Assembly (NCBI GenBank): GCA_963978545.1
Contig: OZ021732.1
Span: forward strand, 64,115,214 to 64,179,213
Direction: 5' to 3'
DNA from: Linyphia triangularis
Taxonomy: Eukaryota; Arthropoda; Arachnida; Araneae; Linyphiidae
Length of the DNA: 64,000 bases
How positions within the stretch are numbered: the stretch's first letter is position 1; each line of letters opens with the position of its first letter. A program made the position numbers and the translations under genes. This document shows positions 23,877 to 38,486 of this stretch, piece by piece. The notes beneath the pieces were generated by a model. The model was given only the letters and a program-made list of their open reading frames with translations, made no database searches and was not told where the DNA came from.

Positions 23877-26800
23877 CTTACAAGGGGGGAAAAAAAGAAA
23901 AAGAAAAAAAAGAATTAAACTTGGAATTGGACTGTATTGCAGGCAATTAAGCATGGAAAGTTAGAATATTTATCAGCAGTCAGAAAGTGCCTGAACAGTG
24001 GGGTAGAAGTGGGAAAAGAAAAATGGAGAGGAGGGGGGGGGGGGGGGGGGCAAAAGTTGGTGACAAGTGCAACCCCCCCCCCCCCCCTCCCATTCCAGGT
24101 TAAATGTTAATATATTTTTTTTATAAGATACGAAATTATGACTAGTAAAGAAATAATTTATATTTTTGTTATTTTAATGAATATTCTGTGACATGGTTTT
24201 ATTACTTGGAAGTAAGAGAATAAATGAAGTAATAATAATTGAATATTATGTATATAACGCGTTATTTAGATTTAAATAGTGATTCCAAATGGGCATATTT
24301 TTTATGAAATTAAATTAATAGAGAATAAAAAAAAAATTTAAAAAAAATAGCTTATCTTTATATGAAACAAAAATAGAAATTTAGCTTGAAAGAAAGTTCA
24401 TTCCAAGTTAAAAGTTGACTAAGCGTAACAGTATTTGTTAATAAAAATACTTATATCTTTATACAAAGTAGTATAATACATTTTTATAATAGTCTGATAC
24501 ACATATCCAATATAAATATTTCCTTTTTTTTTTACATTGGAAAACTTTTAAATCACTTCTTCTCAGTGTCACTACATTTAAAGATAAATGTTATTTTTCT
24601 TTAGCAGTTTTAGACGGATTGAAAGTTTTTAAAAGTAAGGAAATGGATTTCAGTGTTTTTATAACTAGGGGGGGGAAGGGGACGCATGAGTATTTTCTTG
24701 AAAAGTGGGGGGACGCGTCACCACGCGCACCAACACTTCTAGCTCTGTGCCTGAAGGTATAACTCTCGTTTCATTGGAAAAGTAGAAGCACACAAAACGC
24801 AAAGAACAAAAACTTTCGACTAATTCTCCAGCCCTCCAGTTAGTGAAAGAACTGAAAACCACATTTTACACCAGACTGTCGCCATTAGGTCACGGGAGTG
24901 CTCGCAAGGACTACCCAGAACAGGAAAAGCAATTTTTAACAAAAGATGCAAGGGGAGACGAAAATTTTGCGATTGGGTGTGACGATCAATATGACCATTG
25001 CTTTGGACTCATCGGCGCTTGCTAATCACTATCCAGTGAACTCAATCTGTACCAATATGCCATCTCTGTTGTAAATGGAGGAAAGAGGAGACCAGTAGAC
25101 AGAAGTGATCGGCTTCAATTTCTTTAAAAGATTTATGTCAGCTCACAATTAGACACAATGTTATTGGTGAATACTTAGTGATTCTACGAAATACCCTTAA
25201 GAAAAATGGGAAGGAAAAAAAATCGCTTATCGTTTCAGGCCCCCCCCCCCCCCACGAAGTTGACAGCGGATCCCCAATTGCCCCTTACAAATTAGCTCCG
25301 AGGGCGGAGTTGAAGTCTTCGGACACTCGCTCCTAAAAAAAAAAAAAATACCCCTTGAAGGATTGTCATTGTAAAAGCTGCGGTTTAGATTTCAGTTCAG
25401 CGGGTGTTCTGAAACTGACTCACGGGACATCCTATTTTTGCGAGTGCAAAACAGTGAGATTTTTACTGTTACAACTGTTGTATATTTTGTTAGACAAATT
25501 ATGCATACTTTATTCTACTTGTTACTCTAAGTGGCCACAATTTTTTGAACATTTTGGTTGATAGGTTGCTCCCTTTGTTGGGATTAGTAAATTACGTTTT
25601 TAAGAAAAAATCAAACAACTAATGAATATTTTTGGCAATATAAATTTTCCATGGCACTTTAAAATTGTCTTATATAATCATTTTTCATCTTTTTAATGAA
25701 TGGAATGGTGTTTATATTTTCCCAAGCAATCTCATTTCTTGACAAATAACAAATGCTTAAAATTTAAGAACTCTTTTAAAAATAATTTATGAAGTTATAA
25801 AAATCGGTTCGAAATGAAGAATTGCACAATATTGGAAAAGACAGGGGAAAAAATAGAAAGAAAATGTTACCATACTGTGTGTTTAAAAGACGCATTCATC
25901 TCGTTTAAAGAAAAAAAGATCCTCACAAATCAAGATTGTTTTATTTTATATTTTACGAAATTTAGCAAAAATCTTACTCTTAGAGCACACACCTGTTGAC
26001 CAATACAAGTGTCTGATTTGTTAAAATTTCTTTCTCGAACTAAACAGTTTGCAAATTCAATACGATTAAAAATCTTTTTTGAAATGAAACGTTATGCGAT
26101 AAAAAGATCAACTCAGTTTATTTTCAAGTAAAATGTATTCATTGCAAAAATGGAGAAATTGTACAATACAAAAAAGACATTATCATCGGTGACAGGCAAC
26201 CATAATAGGATGCAATGGTTTTTTAAAGAAGGCTATAAAAGGGTTATAAGAGAAATTATGGAAGAGAATTTCGCTAAAGTTTTCCGGCATAAAAACAGTA
26301 CTATGTGTATTAAGTACACAACTCTGTACTTAAAAATCTTGATTTGACGCAAATATTAAATTACTGATGCAAGGGACATGCATTTTCTTAAAATAGCAAG
26401 TTAATTTATTTTTGTATTTTTTAAGAAGTTGCACAGCACTATGTGAGTGACTTTTAAAAGAAAAAATAAAGTTTAGCAAAAATTGAAAATCAAAATATAT
26501 TTTTATTTAAAAAAATATATATTTCACACCAACGCATGGGGCATGTGTAAAACTTCGAGCTTAGTTTCATAACTTCTTCTACCTATATTTTTGGTTGCAA
26601 TATTTTTGGACTTTTATATTTCTACTGATTATAATGACTATACTAATTAAAAAAAAATTCTTGAATTTGTTCCTTTCAAAAATTTCTATTTATTATACTA
26701 TGTTTCACCTAATTTAGAGTCAATGAAATGAGTGAACTTTCAATGTCAAAAAATTAAACTAAATTGGATCGCAATTTTTTTTAAAATTTATATGATACTT

Positions 26801-27451
26801 CGGGCATCTAACTTTAGTAATAATTCAATAATTTATATTCTTTCGAGGGATTTTTTTAGGTGTAGTGGTTTCAGTTTTCAGAGAATTCCCCATATAATTA
26901 TACATGGAGCATTATAACTTAAATGTATAATATTTTGAATGGATTTCAAAAATATTACGTTATATATTGTGCAAAAGTTAAAAAAAAAAAAAAAATAATA
27001 ATTATAATAATAATAATAATAATAATCCATTTAAAAAAAATTGAATTTAGATAGATTTTATGTCATCTTTATATTCACAATTTTCAAAACAAATACAAGT
27101 ATATTGCAGATATTTATTTAAAAACACTTATTACTCTAGTTAACAACTTATTTAACTAAATATATAATTTTAAAAAAAAGTCAAGCAATATAATAATAAT
27201 AGTATAATCAAGAATATAATTTAATAAGTATATAGTACCAAACTCGTAGGATACATTTTATCACAATACAATGTAACGCACATATCACAAGTAAAGAAAA
27301 TATATTTGAGTATTTATATTTTTACAATCTATTTTTGCTGTACATTAAGTCTTCTTTCCGATATTGAACCCATTAGATACCATGGCAAGATTACATAAAA
27401 ATAACATTTGTACTTCAGAAAGAAATAAGCTAAATAGTGTTTAATTCTTAC

Positions 27452-27525
27452 CTGTGAAGAGTAATATGCGTACTATTTGATAGTTCAGATCTTGAACTAC
27501 AGCCTACAACCGCACAAATTGTCAT
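27452..27525 (-). CDS. THAP first exon (mirror copy)
   Basis: The inverted counterpart of 5181..5254: intact ATG, both Cys ligands and the AG|GTAAGA donor. Confidence 0.7.
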
Positions 27526-28385
27526 TTTAAAAATTATATAAAAGATTTAACATAGCTACAAAATTAACCTCAAAGAGTGAAACTTTGTTGTCCTCCGTAG
27601 ACGAGCGTACTAAAAAGTGATTTATATGGGTCCAGTCCAAGGAGGTGGTCAGTTAGTTTGGATTGTTTCCTGTAAAGGGGGAGTTGGGGGAGTCAATGCG
27701 GTTAGTCATATGCCCCCAAGGGGGAAAAAAGTGCACTTTTCGAATGATTGTAAAAGCTGAAGGTTTAGAAGACCTCCTTGGGAGTAATGTAAACTTAGTT
27801 GTACTTTATAAGTGCGATTCATTAAAATGTTTCACAACAATATTCCATTGAACGTTATTAAAAAAAGTTATATCAAAGTTATATATTCGGCATAATTTGA
27901 GGTGGAATATATACTGTCAAACACTAATTTTTAGTTATTTTAAACTTTACATTACTGTAAAAGTTTTGAAATTGTGTATAAAAAAGTTCTATTCATTATT
28001 CATAATGAGAAATATGCAGCAAAGTTGTTGCACAGAATATCTATTTAAGGAGCCATATCATTAATTTTTATCTTGAAGCTTTTTTTTTATAAAAATATAT
28101 TATTATTTGAACATTAATTTTTCTTCTCTATCGTCAGCTTTCAATCTAATTAACAAACCAATACTTTAATTATTTTTTTAATTTATTTTTTTAAAACTTT
28201 TTTTTCAATAAAGTTATTTTAATTAAGCGTAGAACTCTAAAATTTTCGACATAAGTAGATTTTACCTTCTAATTTTGATTTTCTTTGACAAAATGTGAAC
28301 ATTTTGATTAGTTTGTTTAAAATTAGTTTTTAATTTTTTAAAGTTGGTCTTTCTAAAGTGATTTCAAATAAGAGTAGAGTACGAG

Positions 28386-28691
28386 TTTTGGTGAGCGAAG
28401 TGAGCCTATGCTTGCGCAATAATTAACCTTTCATCACGCAAAGCGAGCCTGTGCTGGCGTAGCAAAGAATTTTTCAGCGATCGAAAGGAGCTTATGCTTG
28501 CGTAGCAATTAACCTTTCAACGAACAAAGCGAGCCAGTACTTATGTGTTAATGAACTTTTCAGCGAGTGAAGCGAGCTGTTTTTATGTTACAATGATGCT
28601 TTAGCAGAAGAAACGACGATGCCAATGATTTGTTTTCTTTTCGGGACTGAGGACAATGACGGGTATCCTCAACGAGGAACCACACAGCTAG
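28386..28691 (+). mobile_element. Helitron-like 3' end (mirror copy)
   Basis: The inverted counterpart of 4015..4320. The hairpin TCCTC-AAC-GAGGA is at 28666..28678 and CTAG at 28688..28691, followed by T. Confidence 0.55.
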
Positions 28692-28789
28692 TGTAAAATA
28701 TTTCCAATAGATTACGAAACGATTACATTATATAGTGCGCAAAGGTAACGAACATATTGTAACCATTTTTTAAATATTGAATCTATTTT

Positions 28790-29421
28790 TAAAATGTTCA
28801 TCCACAACGAGTCCATCTGCCAAGTTTCAGCTCAATTAGATGACGGCAAGTGGGTTAATTAGCCCTTCGAATATTTTGCCTCGGCAACTTTAATAGTGGA
28901 AGATTTCAGTCATTAAATATCGTCAAACTTTACATGTTTTAATTAAGTTTGGTGTTTGAATAAAAGAACGTGAGTTGGTAAATCTGAAATAAGGCAATAG
29001 AAACGCTTGTAAAAACGGCCTTTGTGTGACAGTCCCAAAACTTAATAGAAAGCATTGTGATAGACAACGAGTGCGTCTGCCAAGTTTAAATGTTTAATCT
29101 CATTATAGAAAATGGGTATATAAGTAAACCAAAGCGTCAGTAAAAAGCATGTGTAAAAGTGGCCTTTTAGTGACAGTGACTCGCCTAAAAATTTGATAGA
29201 ATGCATTTTCATCCACATTGAATCCATCTGCCAAGTTTCAGATTGATGGGAAGACAGCAAGTGTGCTAAATAGTTCTATTACAAACAATAGTAGCGTGTG
29301 TAAAAGCAGTCTTTTAGTGATAGTGATAGCCCCCAAAACTTAAGTGAGTGCAATTTCGTCAACATCAAATCAATCTGGCAAGTTTTTGTTCGATTGGATG
29401 ACGGCAAATGAGTTAATTAGC
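28790..29421 (+). repeat. ~140-bp repeat array (mirror copy)
   Basis: The inverted counterpart of 3285..3915. Confidence 0.75.
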
Positions 29422-29503
29422 CCTCCCCCGATTTGCATGCCTCATACAAAATCAAAGTTAGTGTGAGGGATTTAAAAACCGTTAAATATTGCTTAATTAT
29501 TAG

Positions 29504-29577
29504 CTGTGAAGAGTAATACGCATACTGTTTGATAGACCAGGTCTTGAACTATAACCTACAACCACAGAAATTGTGTT
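29504..29577 (-). pseudogene. Decayed THAP first exon (mirror copy)
   Basis: The inverted counterpart of 3129..3202, with the same lost start, Cys ligands and donor. Confidence 0.75.
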
Positions 29578-29755
29578 TTTTTTAAATTATATTAAAAATT
29601 TTGCAGAATTTCCAAACCTACCCACGTTTTTTCCCGTAGAAGAGCGTACTAAAAAGTCGGTTTGTATAGGCTTAGTTCAAGTGAGAGTAGGGTTGCCAAA
29701 GTCTGCTTCTTCGCGCCAAGCTTGCTCGGACCTCCTCTCTCTTCTAACCTCCTTG

Positions 29756-29764
29756 GGTTTCACT
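29756..29764 (+). repeat. Right target-site duplication GGTTTCACT
   Basis: A direct copy of 2942..2950, adjacent to the outer right end of the composite. The sequence beyond it (atattctcc) is unrelated to the left flank, so the palindrome stops exactly at the element ends. Confidence 0.85.
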
Positions 29765-29847
29765 ATATTCTCCAAACCGATACGTCACGATCTTTTTTGA
29801 CGAGAGCGCGATACTTCAAGGACGAAGAACCGTTGATGCCACAATTC

Positions 29848-30060
29848 ATGCGTGGTGTTTCTAAAATACTATAGAAACGCATTGAAACAGTCGACACCGC
29901 GCCGTTTGAGATACGATACTTCACCACATCGTAGTTAATCCTACCTACATATGCGCGGTGTATTCAAGACTATATAGAAACGTAGTGTAGCAGCTACACC
30001 GCGCCGTTTGAGACGATTTCCATTTTCTGGGGCGATACTTCATCCGCATCGGGATAATCG
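29848..30060 (+). repeat. Two-unit ~102-bp tandem repeat, GC-richer
   Basis: 'tatagaaacg', 'acaccgcgccgtttgaga' and 'cgatacttca.c..catcg' each occur twice about 102 bp apart. The sequence is richer in CG than its surroundings. No reading frame is supported. Confidence 0.65.
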
Positions 30061-31230
30061 TATCCACTTTCGGTATGTGCGATGTTACCATTTTAGGTCT
30101 CGCGTTTATTTCCTATTTCGTTTTTACAGCTGAGTATTTAAATTGCTCGGTGATTTTCATGCGCCAGTAGTCTAGTAATATTGGAGATTCGATAAAAGAA
30201 GTATTCCTTTTATTGTTTGAACATTTTGTTGTTGTTCTCTCAACTCTTGAAAAACGTTTTGATTTTTATTTAATTTGTCATCAGATAATAATAAACATAT
30301 AAAATAATAAACAATAATAATAATAATAAACAAATAAATCATAACATTTTTGCATTTTTAAATCTTTTACTTCAGGATTACTTCAGGATTTTTTTCATCC
30401 AACATTTTTACCCTTTGAGAGTTTTGCTTTATTTATTAACTCAAGGGGATTGCGGTATTCTAGCGGGGTGATTTCTGTCTAGTTCTTTTTATCTAGTTAA
30501 GATAATCAGGTTATTTATTACTATGATGGTTTGTTATAACTGTCAAAGTCAATATGAACTAGCGCATGTTTCTCTAGTTTGATTGCTTAAATACTTATAA
30601 ACGATTTTTCCCCATTTACGTTGAAGGATTTTCTCTTCAGATTCTCAAGTAAATAAATGTTTTTTTTTTTTTTTTTTTTTTTTTTTCAATTTGTACAATT
30701 TGAATAAAGTTTATTTCCATAAGATTAATCACTCAATCCAACATTGCTTCTTAAAAATGCTGAAATGCAGATTTTTTTGGCTCAAAATAAAGATCATTAG
30801 AATTTTAAATGTTATACATTACTTTTATTCTTTTTGTTATTAGTTATATTGTATATAATAAGTAATAAAATATTCATTACAAAGTATGTTTTTGATTTAA
30901 TAATTAAGAACATCCAATCACTAAAGTAACATGTGCACTTGTCCCCCCCCCCCCCCATCCCCCTCCTTCCCTGGATAATAACAAAGTAAAATTTCATTAA
31001 GATAAAGAAATTGAAAAATCCGGATTAAACCAAAAAAATAAAAAATAACTGGCTTATACTCCCTTGGGAGCTTTATGTATCCCCCTGAAAGTAATTCGGT
31101 TACTGCTCATGTTATTTAAAATAAACTTCTGTACATGAATTCAATAAAATGTTACAAAGCTAAGTATAAGCATAACTTTCGGCTACATAGCGTGTTATGA
31201 AAACGCTGTTTTATAGTATTTTGTAAAAAA
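30061..31230. other. Intergenic AT-rich DNA, no gene recognised
   Basis: Contains poly-T near 30660, a C run near 30944, and at 30365..30490 a stretch similar to 13610..13740 of the transposon arm ('ttactttgag' type words, 'ttattaactcaaggggatt'), that is, a shared dispersed repeat. Nothing else seen. Confidence 0.5.
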
Positions 31231-31361
31231 AAATATAGTTAACATCGTGATGTATCGTGACATCATGATGTTTGCTTCCCGATATATCACGATGAAGAAA
31301 TGTTAACATCTCACAGGCCTAGTGATGGCACACACAATAATTTTATAGGTTTTCTACGCTA

Positions 31362-31727
31362 CTTTGGTCTCTGTCATGTACAAATTTCTACCATGTGCCC
31401 CGATCGTGTTTTTGTTTGCCGTTGTCAAAGCTGTTTTTTGACCGTGCATAACGCGTCCGTTTTTTTATAATAAACGTACCGTTCCAACGCTCTGTAGTGT
31501 TTTCGCATGCGCTGAGAATTTTGCAACAGAAAAAAGTAGTTGTTGCCATTCGAAAATTTTGAATTTCTGTAACTATAACCGTAACCGTGAGTGCCATTCT
31601 GTTGTCATTCACAGACTCCTGAGCTCATACCTCTGAATAACTATACCTGAAATCTCATCTTGATCGGTCGTACGGAATGGAAGCTAGAAGTCCATATATC
31701 ATAAAAGTTTTTTTTATGACCACCCTG
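31362..31727. mobile_element. Half copy of a palindromic mariner-type MITE
   Basis: Shares ordered words with 50435..51170: 'cgtaccgttccaacgctct', 'attttgcaacag', 'cattcgaaaatttt', 'gtaactataaccgtaaccgtgag', 'cctctgaataactatacc', 'atgaccaccctg' followed by TA. Only one half of the palindrome is present; the inner boundary adjoins a short inverted repeat at 31241..31310. Confidence 0.65.
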
Positions 31728-32695
31728 TATAAAAGCATAGTTGGTAAAAAAAAAAATCAAAACGATGGCTATATCTTTAGTTCTAATTATTGTAAAATCC
31801 TGTGGTTTGCACCAAAATATTTTGTTTATTATTTTCTATAAGTCTGATGCAAAAAAAAAAAAAAAAAAAAAAAAAAAACATTTTTTTAAGGCTTGTATAC
31901 TAAGTAAATTTAATTCTATCTTTAAAAGTTTCAATACGAACCCCTATTTTTCATGTTTTCATTCGATTTAGAATATCTCACTACCCTAGATACCAAATTT
32001 CGGTTCATTCTGTTGAGAAATACTTCACTTATGAGCCGAAAATGGTTTGGTCTATCTTGAGGGAAAATTTCTTTATAGCGGGGAAGAATCGAACGTTCTG
32101 CATGCTTCAATACGTAATCTATTACGTAGTCCCTAAGTGAGCTTTTTTACATTTTTGCTAAAATATCGAGAAACAAAAGTCAAAATGGAATGAAAAAAAT
32201 TCTAGACGGGTTTTCGCCCATGATAATTCTAATGGAAGCGAAAAATATATATGCTTCTACTTTAAATTTTTTTAAATAGTTTTATTAATTAATAACTAAT
32301 TATTATAAAACTATTTAATACAAAAATTGCATGTTACTTTTGTTTGGCCATAAGCAAACTATCCTTTGAAATAAAAATTGCTAAAATATATTATTTATAT
32401 AAGAATTTATGGCCAAAAAAAATTTATTTTTAACATTAATTTATCATTTTTTTTTTTTTTTTTACATTATTTAAATTATTAACCACTCATTCGAAAATTA
32501 TAAAATTTGGTATTTAGACGTTTTTTAGATTCTAAATCTAAATATGGTATAATATTATGGGATTGTCATTGAACTTTTCAAAGTTTGGTTTAGTTTTCAT
32601 GTGTAGATGATCCTCATGATAAAAATAAATAAATTATAAACAATCAATAAAGACCTTCTATAATTTACAAAGGTACTCGATCTTTGTTATTTCAT

Positions 32696-32848
<153 letters not shown>

Positions 32849-33119
32849 TATATATTAGTACTGTATATAGGAGCTTTGGTACATCGAGATGGCCTGGAAC
32901 AACTTTTAAATTCGATAAAAATGTGCTTTTAATAAAATTTCATAGAATTAAAAAAATTCTTGGAATGGCAACAATATTTTTTTATTGCATCTGAATAAAA
33001 ACAAAGTTATTTGAATGTTTCCCTTTATTTTTTGGATTATAATCTTATCCCCGATAAGCGGTTCGAATATTATTCTAATATTTCCATATAAAGTGGGTGT
33101 CCAGCGAAGGAATCCCTGA

Positions 33120-33535
33120 TTTAATAATTAAATAACTCAAAAATAAATATCGATAGAATAATGAAACAAAAAGTATAGTTATTTTGAAAGCTTTAAAAAT
33201 CTGATACTAAATTTTCAAAATTAGTTACAAATGTTGCCAACAGGTGACGCTGTACATTCTATTTCTTATGAATAAAGAGTGTTTTGAAGCTCAGAGCGAT
33301 CAAGTCTTCGAACCGTTCCACTATTTTAACTTGAAAGGAAGTTACTGTGATTGCAAAGGACACATTTACTACATATTTCTAGAATTTTGCAATGCAGCAC
33401 CATTTGTTGACAAAATGTGTAGCTAATTTTAAAACTTCTGTTTCAGATTTGTAAAGCTTTCAAAATAACTATATCATTTGTATCATTCTTCTATCGGTCT
33501 TTGTTTTTAGGTTATTTAATTTTAAAATAAATTAT
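33120..33535. mobile_element. Foldback/MITE with ~70-bp inverted arms
   Basis: 'aaagctttcaaaataactata' near 33454 is the complement of the stretch ending near 33195, and similarity continues outward through 'ttctatcg' and 'ttgtttttaggttattt' to both ends. The centre (about 33200..33450) is unrelated. No transposase. Confidence 0.6.
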
Positions 33536-34329
33536 GCGAATGCGCAGTTTTAAAGTGTAGTATATAAAGCGTTTTGATTGGATGCTGAAGGTAAAAAAAA
33601 ACAGGTTAAGAATCGGTGATTATTATTTTGATTAAAGTGAAGGATTTCATTCCACCGCAAAAGTAGACATTTTCGTAAATATGCCACAGAAGAAAAGAGC
33701 AAAAATGTGTGCGAGGTATAGCTAGAGCACATTTTTTGTAAAGAGAACTGCGGAAACGACAAAACAAATGCAGCATAAATGATAGCTGCATGCTTAGATT
33801 CAGCTTAGTTTATCAGTGATTATTTAAAAAAAAAAAAAAAATTTAAATAACATTTCTAATGATACGATTCATCTCTTGATTTGTTTCTGAAATTAGTTTT
33901 CAAAAAAATTTGAAGTTTTTTTTTATAGTTTAGATGTATAATATTACTTGAAAGTTGTAAATTTACATGACATCAATTGGGCGCAATATATCCCTATAGG
34001 ATCAAAAGAAATTTCCTGATGCATTTATAAATATTTATCTAAGCTAAAAATAAATCATGTTTTACCAATTTTATCATAACCTTATCGGTAATTAAAATTC
34101 TGACAAATAGCAGTTGAACCAAACCTTAATGTTAATTTTCTTTAACAATTTATACACCACTTGAGTATTCACAAAAAGCTTTTCCCTTCGACTTGAATAG
34201 GGCATTTCTCTAAACAGAAGTCACTTTCCTAAAGCATAATAGAAAATTACGAATAGTTAAGCCCTTTACAAAGAACAGGGTGTCACTAAATTCTTTCACT
34301 GTATTTCCCATGTCTGTTAATTCTGCGCG

Positions 34330-36720
34330 TGTCCAATGCGATACCTGAAAGTCATCAACTTTTCATACCTCTTTTCATTTCAGTTCCTTAACAATCCCGC
34401 GTTCACGGAGGCGTCACAAAAGATTTTGGGCGTCGGATTTGTCACTCAAACATTTTTTTTTAATCGAGCTTTCGAATATCAAAAGCCAAAAAGACCATGT
34501 TAAATGATGTCATTTATTTTCATAAAACGTCATTCTTCGCGGCTTTTGTCCTCGATCTTTTGACGTGACAATAGTGATGGAGCCGACCAACAAATGAATG
34601 CTAATTAAAATGCTGCACGATATACTCTTTCTTTCTGTTGTTCTTCGTTCTTTTTTTTCCGCCCTTTTTACGCTTTGGAAGATTTTCAAAGATGGCGGAA
34701 TCCACACTCATTCGTTCACCCAGTGTCTTTGCTCAAACAGAAAGGGCGCCTCCAACTAAATATATTAATTCTTTTGTTTTCTCTGTACAAAACACTTTTC
34801 TTTTTAAAACTTGAATTGTTTGTTTAGCTCATTAAATTCGGTAACAGTTTTCGTGATCTGGCGAAAGCGCGCGGCGAAGCGCTCAGCAAACAATGGAAGT
34901 CAAGCGGCCGAAAAAAACATTTCACTCAGCCCGTCATTGAGACTGAGGTGATATTTGTTTGTGTAATTGTTCTACGTGACTGAAATCGACATTCTTTTCT
35001 CTAATGAGAGTGTAGTGTTCCGTTTCTTGAAAGGGATTTCTTGAAAAATAAAAAAAAACTTCTAGAAGAGAAGCTCCGATTCGAACTTTGAGTTCAAAAG
35101 CCGTGTTTCTTCGGTTCATTGTTCTTTATTGAAAGTGAATATGTAATCAAGTCACTTTTTGCTTTCATTTTGAAATCCCAACAAGATTCTTTAGTTAAAT
35201 ATTACAATAAAATATGTTTATTCACAATAAGCAGAATTTCAATTGTCATCGAAATGCGTTTCGATTTTTTTTTTTAAATAAATCCATTTAAAGTGAAGTT
35301 TTGAATTTTAACTAAAGAATTAATATAACGAGATTTTCAATTGATATTAATGCATACACATTTGCGTAGTAACAACCAACTTTTTTTACTTTCGTTATCA
35401 ATCCCTGTGTACAATTGTTAAGCAAAACATATAGTTGGGCATATTTTTCTGAAATAAACCTACCTTTATGATCGTCGAAATTGTTAGCACTATTCTTATT
35501 AACATATGTATCATTCTATTATAGTGCTGACTTTTTCAATTGACCTTATAGATTTGCATTCAGTAATGAAGCAGATTGTCAAACACATTTCACTTATCTT
35601 CTTAAAATTCTACGAATTCATGCGTTTACTACATGCAACAAATCTTTTGTTATGCAATATATGTGCCTAACATGCCCAAGCTTTTTAAGGAAACAACATC
35701 TGTGTCGCTATGTTGGACTGAATTAGTTACCGGAATTGTACGACCAGGTGACTTTATTTCGAAACTCAATGCGCTTTTTTTTATAGATTTAAAGTTCCAA
35801 AAACTCTTTAAATCATAGGTTTCTGTAGGAATCCTGAACCTGCCCCCAAAAAAGTACTTTATTTTTTTCCATTCAGTTAACAGTTCACACAAATTTATCA
35901 TTCGAGGATTTCTGTTGAGAGAATTAATTTCCCTGTCGTCTTTCTCTAAGCCAGAAAGAAACCACATTCGGACGGCAGGTAAGACGCCCGAAAAAACACC
36001 ACAAGAAAAAAAGAACATTTCTACTTCCTCCCCCCAAAAAGTACTAAAAAAAAAAGACGAAGGAATCGTCATGTCAATTCGGATTATCTTCAAAACTCAT
36101 CCTTTCAAGAAAAGAATCCAGCAGTTGAATCAATTAATCATTCATCCACAAATAAAAGAACCCAGTGAACTCCTCACACAGTCCCTTTTCCATTCCAAGG
36201 GTGTAAATGACGTCCTATTCCTGTCAGAATAACGTCAAAAAATGACCTTCAATCATTTAGAGGACACAAACCTCCTCGATTATGGAGGTCTTTTGTAAGG
36301 GAGGGGGAGGGGGCTTTTAACACACTGTTTAAAGGGATTACCTTTTTTTTTTTAAATATATATATATACCTAGGCTGGTTATTAATATTATTTTGAACCT
36401 GCTGGTCCCAGGTTGGTCATATATATATTTTTTTTTTTTTTTTTTTTTTTTTTATAAGTTGTGCAGTAGCGATGTATTTCTTTTCTTGTAATTTAGTTTT
36501 TGTTGTGGTGTGTTTTCGGACACAAAAGGATGATAAAGTATCGTGCGCGGTGTTGCAACATCTATTTCTTCCTTTTGTGTGTACCCTCACCCTTACAAAC
36601 ACCATCGGGGGCATTTTTGTGTTGTCGTTTGATTTATAGGAGTGTTTATCGCACGGGTGGAACATCGAGCAGGGGACAATGGGGAAAAGAATGATTGCTA
36701 TTTCCATTAAAGTCCCCCAA
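34330..36720. other. Non-repetitive, GC-richer intergenic block
   Basis: Several hundred-base stretches (34400..34720, 34840..35120, 35640..36240, 36480..36710) have mixed composition, lack the repeats seen elsewhere in the window, and are open on both strands in places (35650..36093 minus, 35915..36232 plus). None of the translations resembles a known family. This pattern suits conserved regulatory DNA or an untranslated or non-coding exon, but nothing in the sequence proves either. Confidence 0.3.
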
Positions 36721-37332
36721 ACTATATTTTCAGAAACTAAAAAATACACAACGTTAATGGGATCATAACAGTTTGTTGTATCTTAAAAACACAAGGAAGC
36801 TGTTGGGGTGATAGCTTTAAAGTTACTGCATTTCTATAAAAAAAAAAGTAAATTCACTGCTTCCTTGCCAAGATTGTAACGTCTTCGTAACGGGGATGAT
36901 TAGTGTTACTTTAAAGATGATCACAAGTCTTTTCCTATCCAGTCCAATAGACTTATAAATATTTTTTAAAAATCGTATTGTCTGCTAAACTAATACTTCT
37001 TAACTTAAGAAATTTAGCACCATATCCAAGAACTAAAGTAGAAGATGATTAACGAAGTTTAAAAGTTTACCAGAGTAATGCTTTTTTTTTTTACCTTTAA
37101 GAATATCCTTGAAAAATATCAAAATTAAGTTCGTGATTTAATTTATCTATTTTATTATCTCCACCTGTTGGATGAAAACCAAAAACAATTACTTCAAATT
37201 TATTTTTAAATTCAAAATTTGAATGAGGAACTTGCACAAGTGAGGAAAATGAATATTTTTTGTATTTTCTAGTGTTATCCAACGAATATATTTGAGCCGA
37301 ATATATTGATATATAATCGCAAAGTGAAAAAC

Positions 37333-37367
<35 letters not shown>

Positions 37368-38140
37368 TATCTATCCGAGCTCAAATTTTTGAAAGAATGG
37401 TATTGTTTTTCATGATTTTTTCTCTATTTTTATTTAAAAATAAAACCAGAAAACGTGAAAATTCCTCAATGCCATTAAGGACTTAAGTTAGTATTAAAAT
37501 TAAATGCACTCCATTTCGTGTAAGGGGAAAATTTCACGTTTCGGCCGTCTTTGTGGGCGAGAAAAAATTGCTTTTGTAGGACTATGGGATAGCAACGATC
37601 CCGCTCAACGGTGATTTTTACTGTTATCTAATGATAAAATTACACATGCAACAATCTTTTGAATAATAATTGCATTAACTTAAATAGTTTTGTATTTTGG
37701 TGTGTTTTTTCTAGCGAGGGACAGATTTATCGAGAAATATTCGGATACAAGGGTTCGTAATTAAAGTTCATCTACTTAAAATTTTCTGGACTCTATAAGA
37801 ATCCACATTTCAATAAAATTTTGTATGCGTACTCCACAGATCATGTAACAATGATATCTGATGAAAAAAGTATCATTTCAAATTTTTTTCACCAGTTGGG
37901 AGTATGACATTTTAAGTATTGAAGACTAAAGGTCAAATAAAAAAGAAAACGATTTATAATAAAGTTTTAAACATCTATCCTATAATTGCTGATGTAAAAG
38001 CGTCGTTTGCCAACTTTTGGTGAATTTTATAAATAAAAGCATTAAATTTAGAAAAAAAATTATCATACTCTCAGAAGTATGCATACAAAATTTTATGAAA
38101 ACACGTCGATTACAACATGCTCCAGACGAATCTAAAAATC
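36721..38140. other. AT-rich intergenic DNA
   Basis: Poly-T tracts and scattered AT-rich sequence; nothing identifiable. Confidence 0.5.
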
Positions 38141-38149
38141 TAACTCTTG

Positions 38150-38345
38150 TGAACTTTAATTATCTAAGAAATCTAAGCTGGTGAACTTTAATAACAACTA
38201 TTCTGTTTTTCTGAAAAAGCTGGTGAACTTTAATTATAACTATTAGTATTAGGTTTTTCTGCATAAACTGGGGAACTTTAATTACAACTATTCGGTCTAA
38301 GCTGATGAACTTTATATCAACTATTCGGTTTTTTCAGTGCACACA
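38150..38345 (+). repeat. ~55-60-bp tandem repeat
   Basis: Four to five imperfect units of 'aagctggtgaactttaattacaactattcggtttttctg' type, with drift in the spacer lengths. Confidence 0.7.
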
Positions 38346-38454
38346 CTACACAGAATAGGTTTTTTTTTTTTTTTCTGCTCCTCGATCTGTATTACGTTGA
38401 AATCTAAGGGTTTCAGAGTTATCAAGTTCGTAGAATTTTTATCCAATGCTTTTT

Positions 38455-38486
<32 letters not shown>

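Noticed and set aside
31241..31310. Short inverted repeat 'gttaacatcgtgatgtatcg...' as a separate element
   Set aside because: The arms are short and imperfect, and it adjoins a truncated MITE; no flanking duplication could be defined.
35650..36232. Overlapping 147-residue (minus) and 105-residue (plus) frames
   Set aside because: Openness on both strands, no recognised motif and no splice support; kept only as a unique block.
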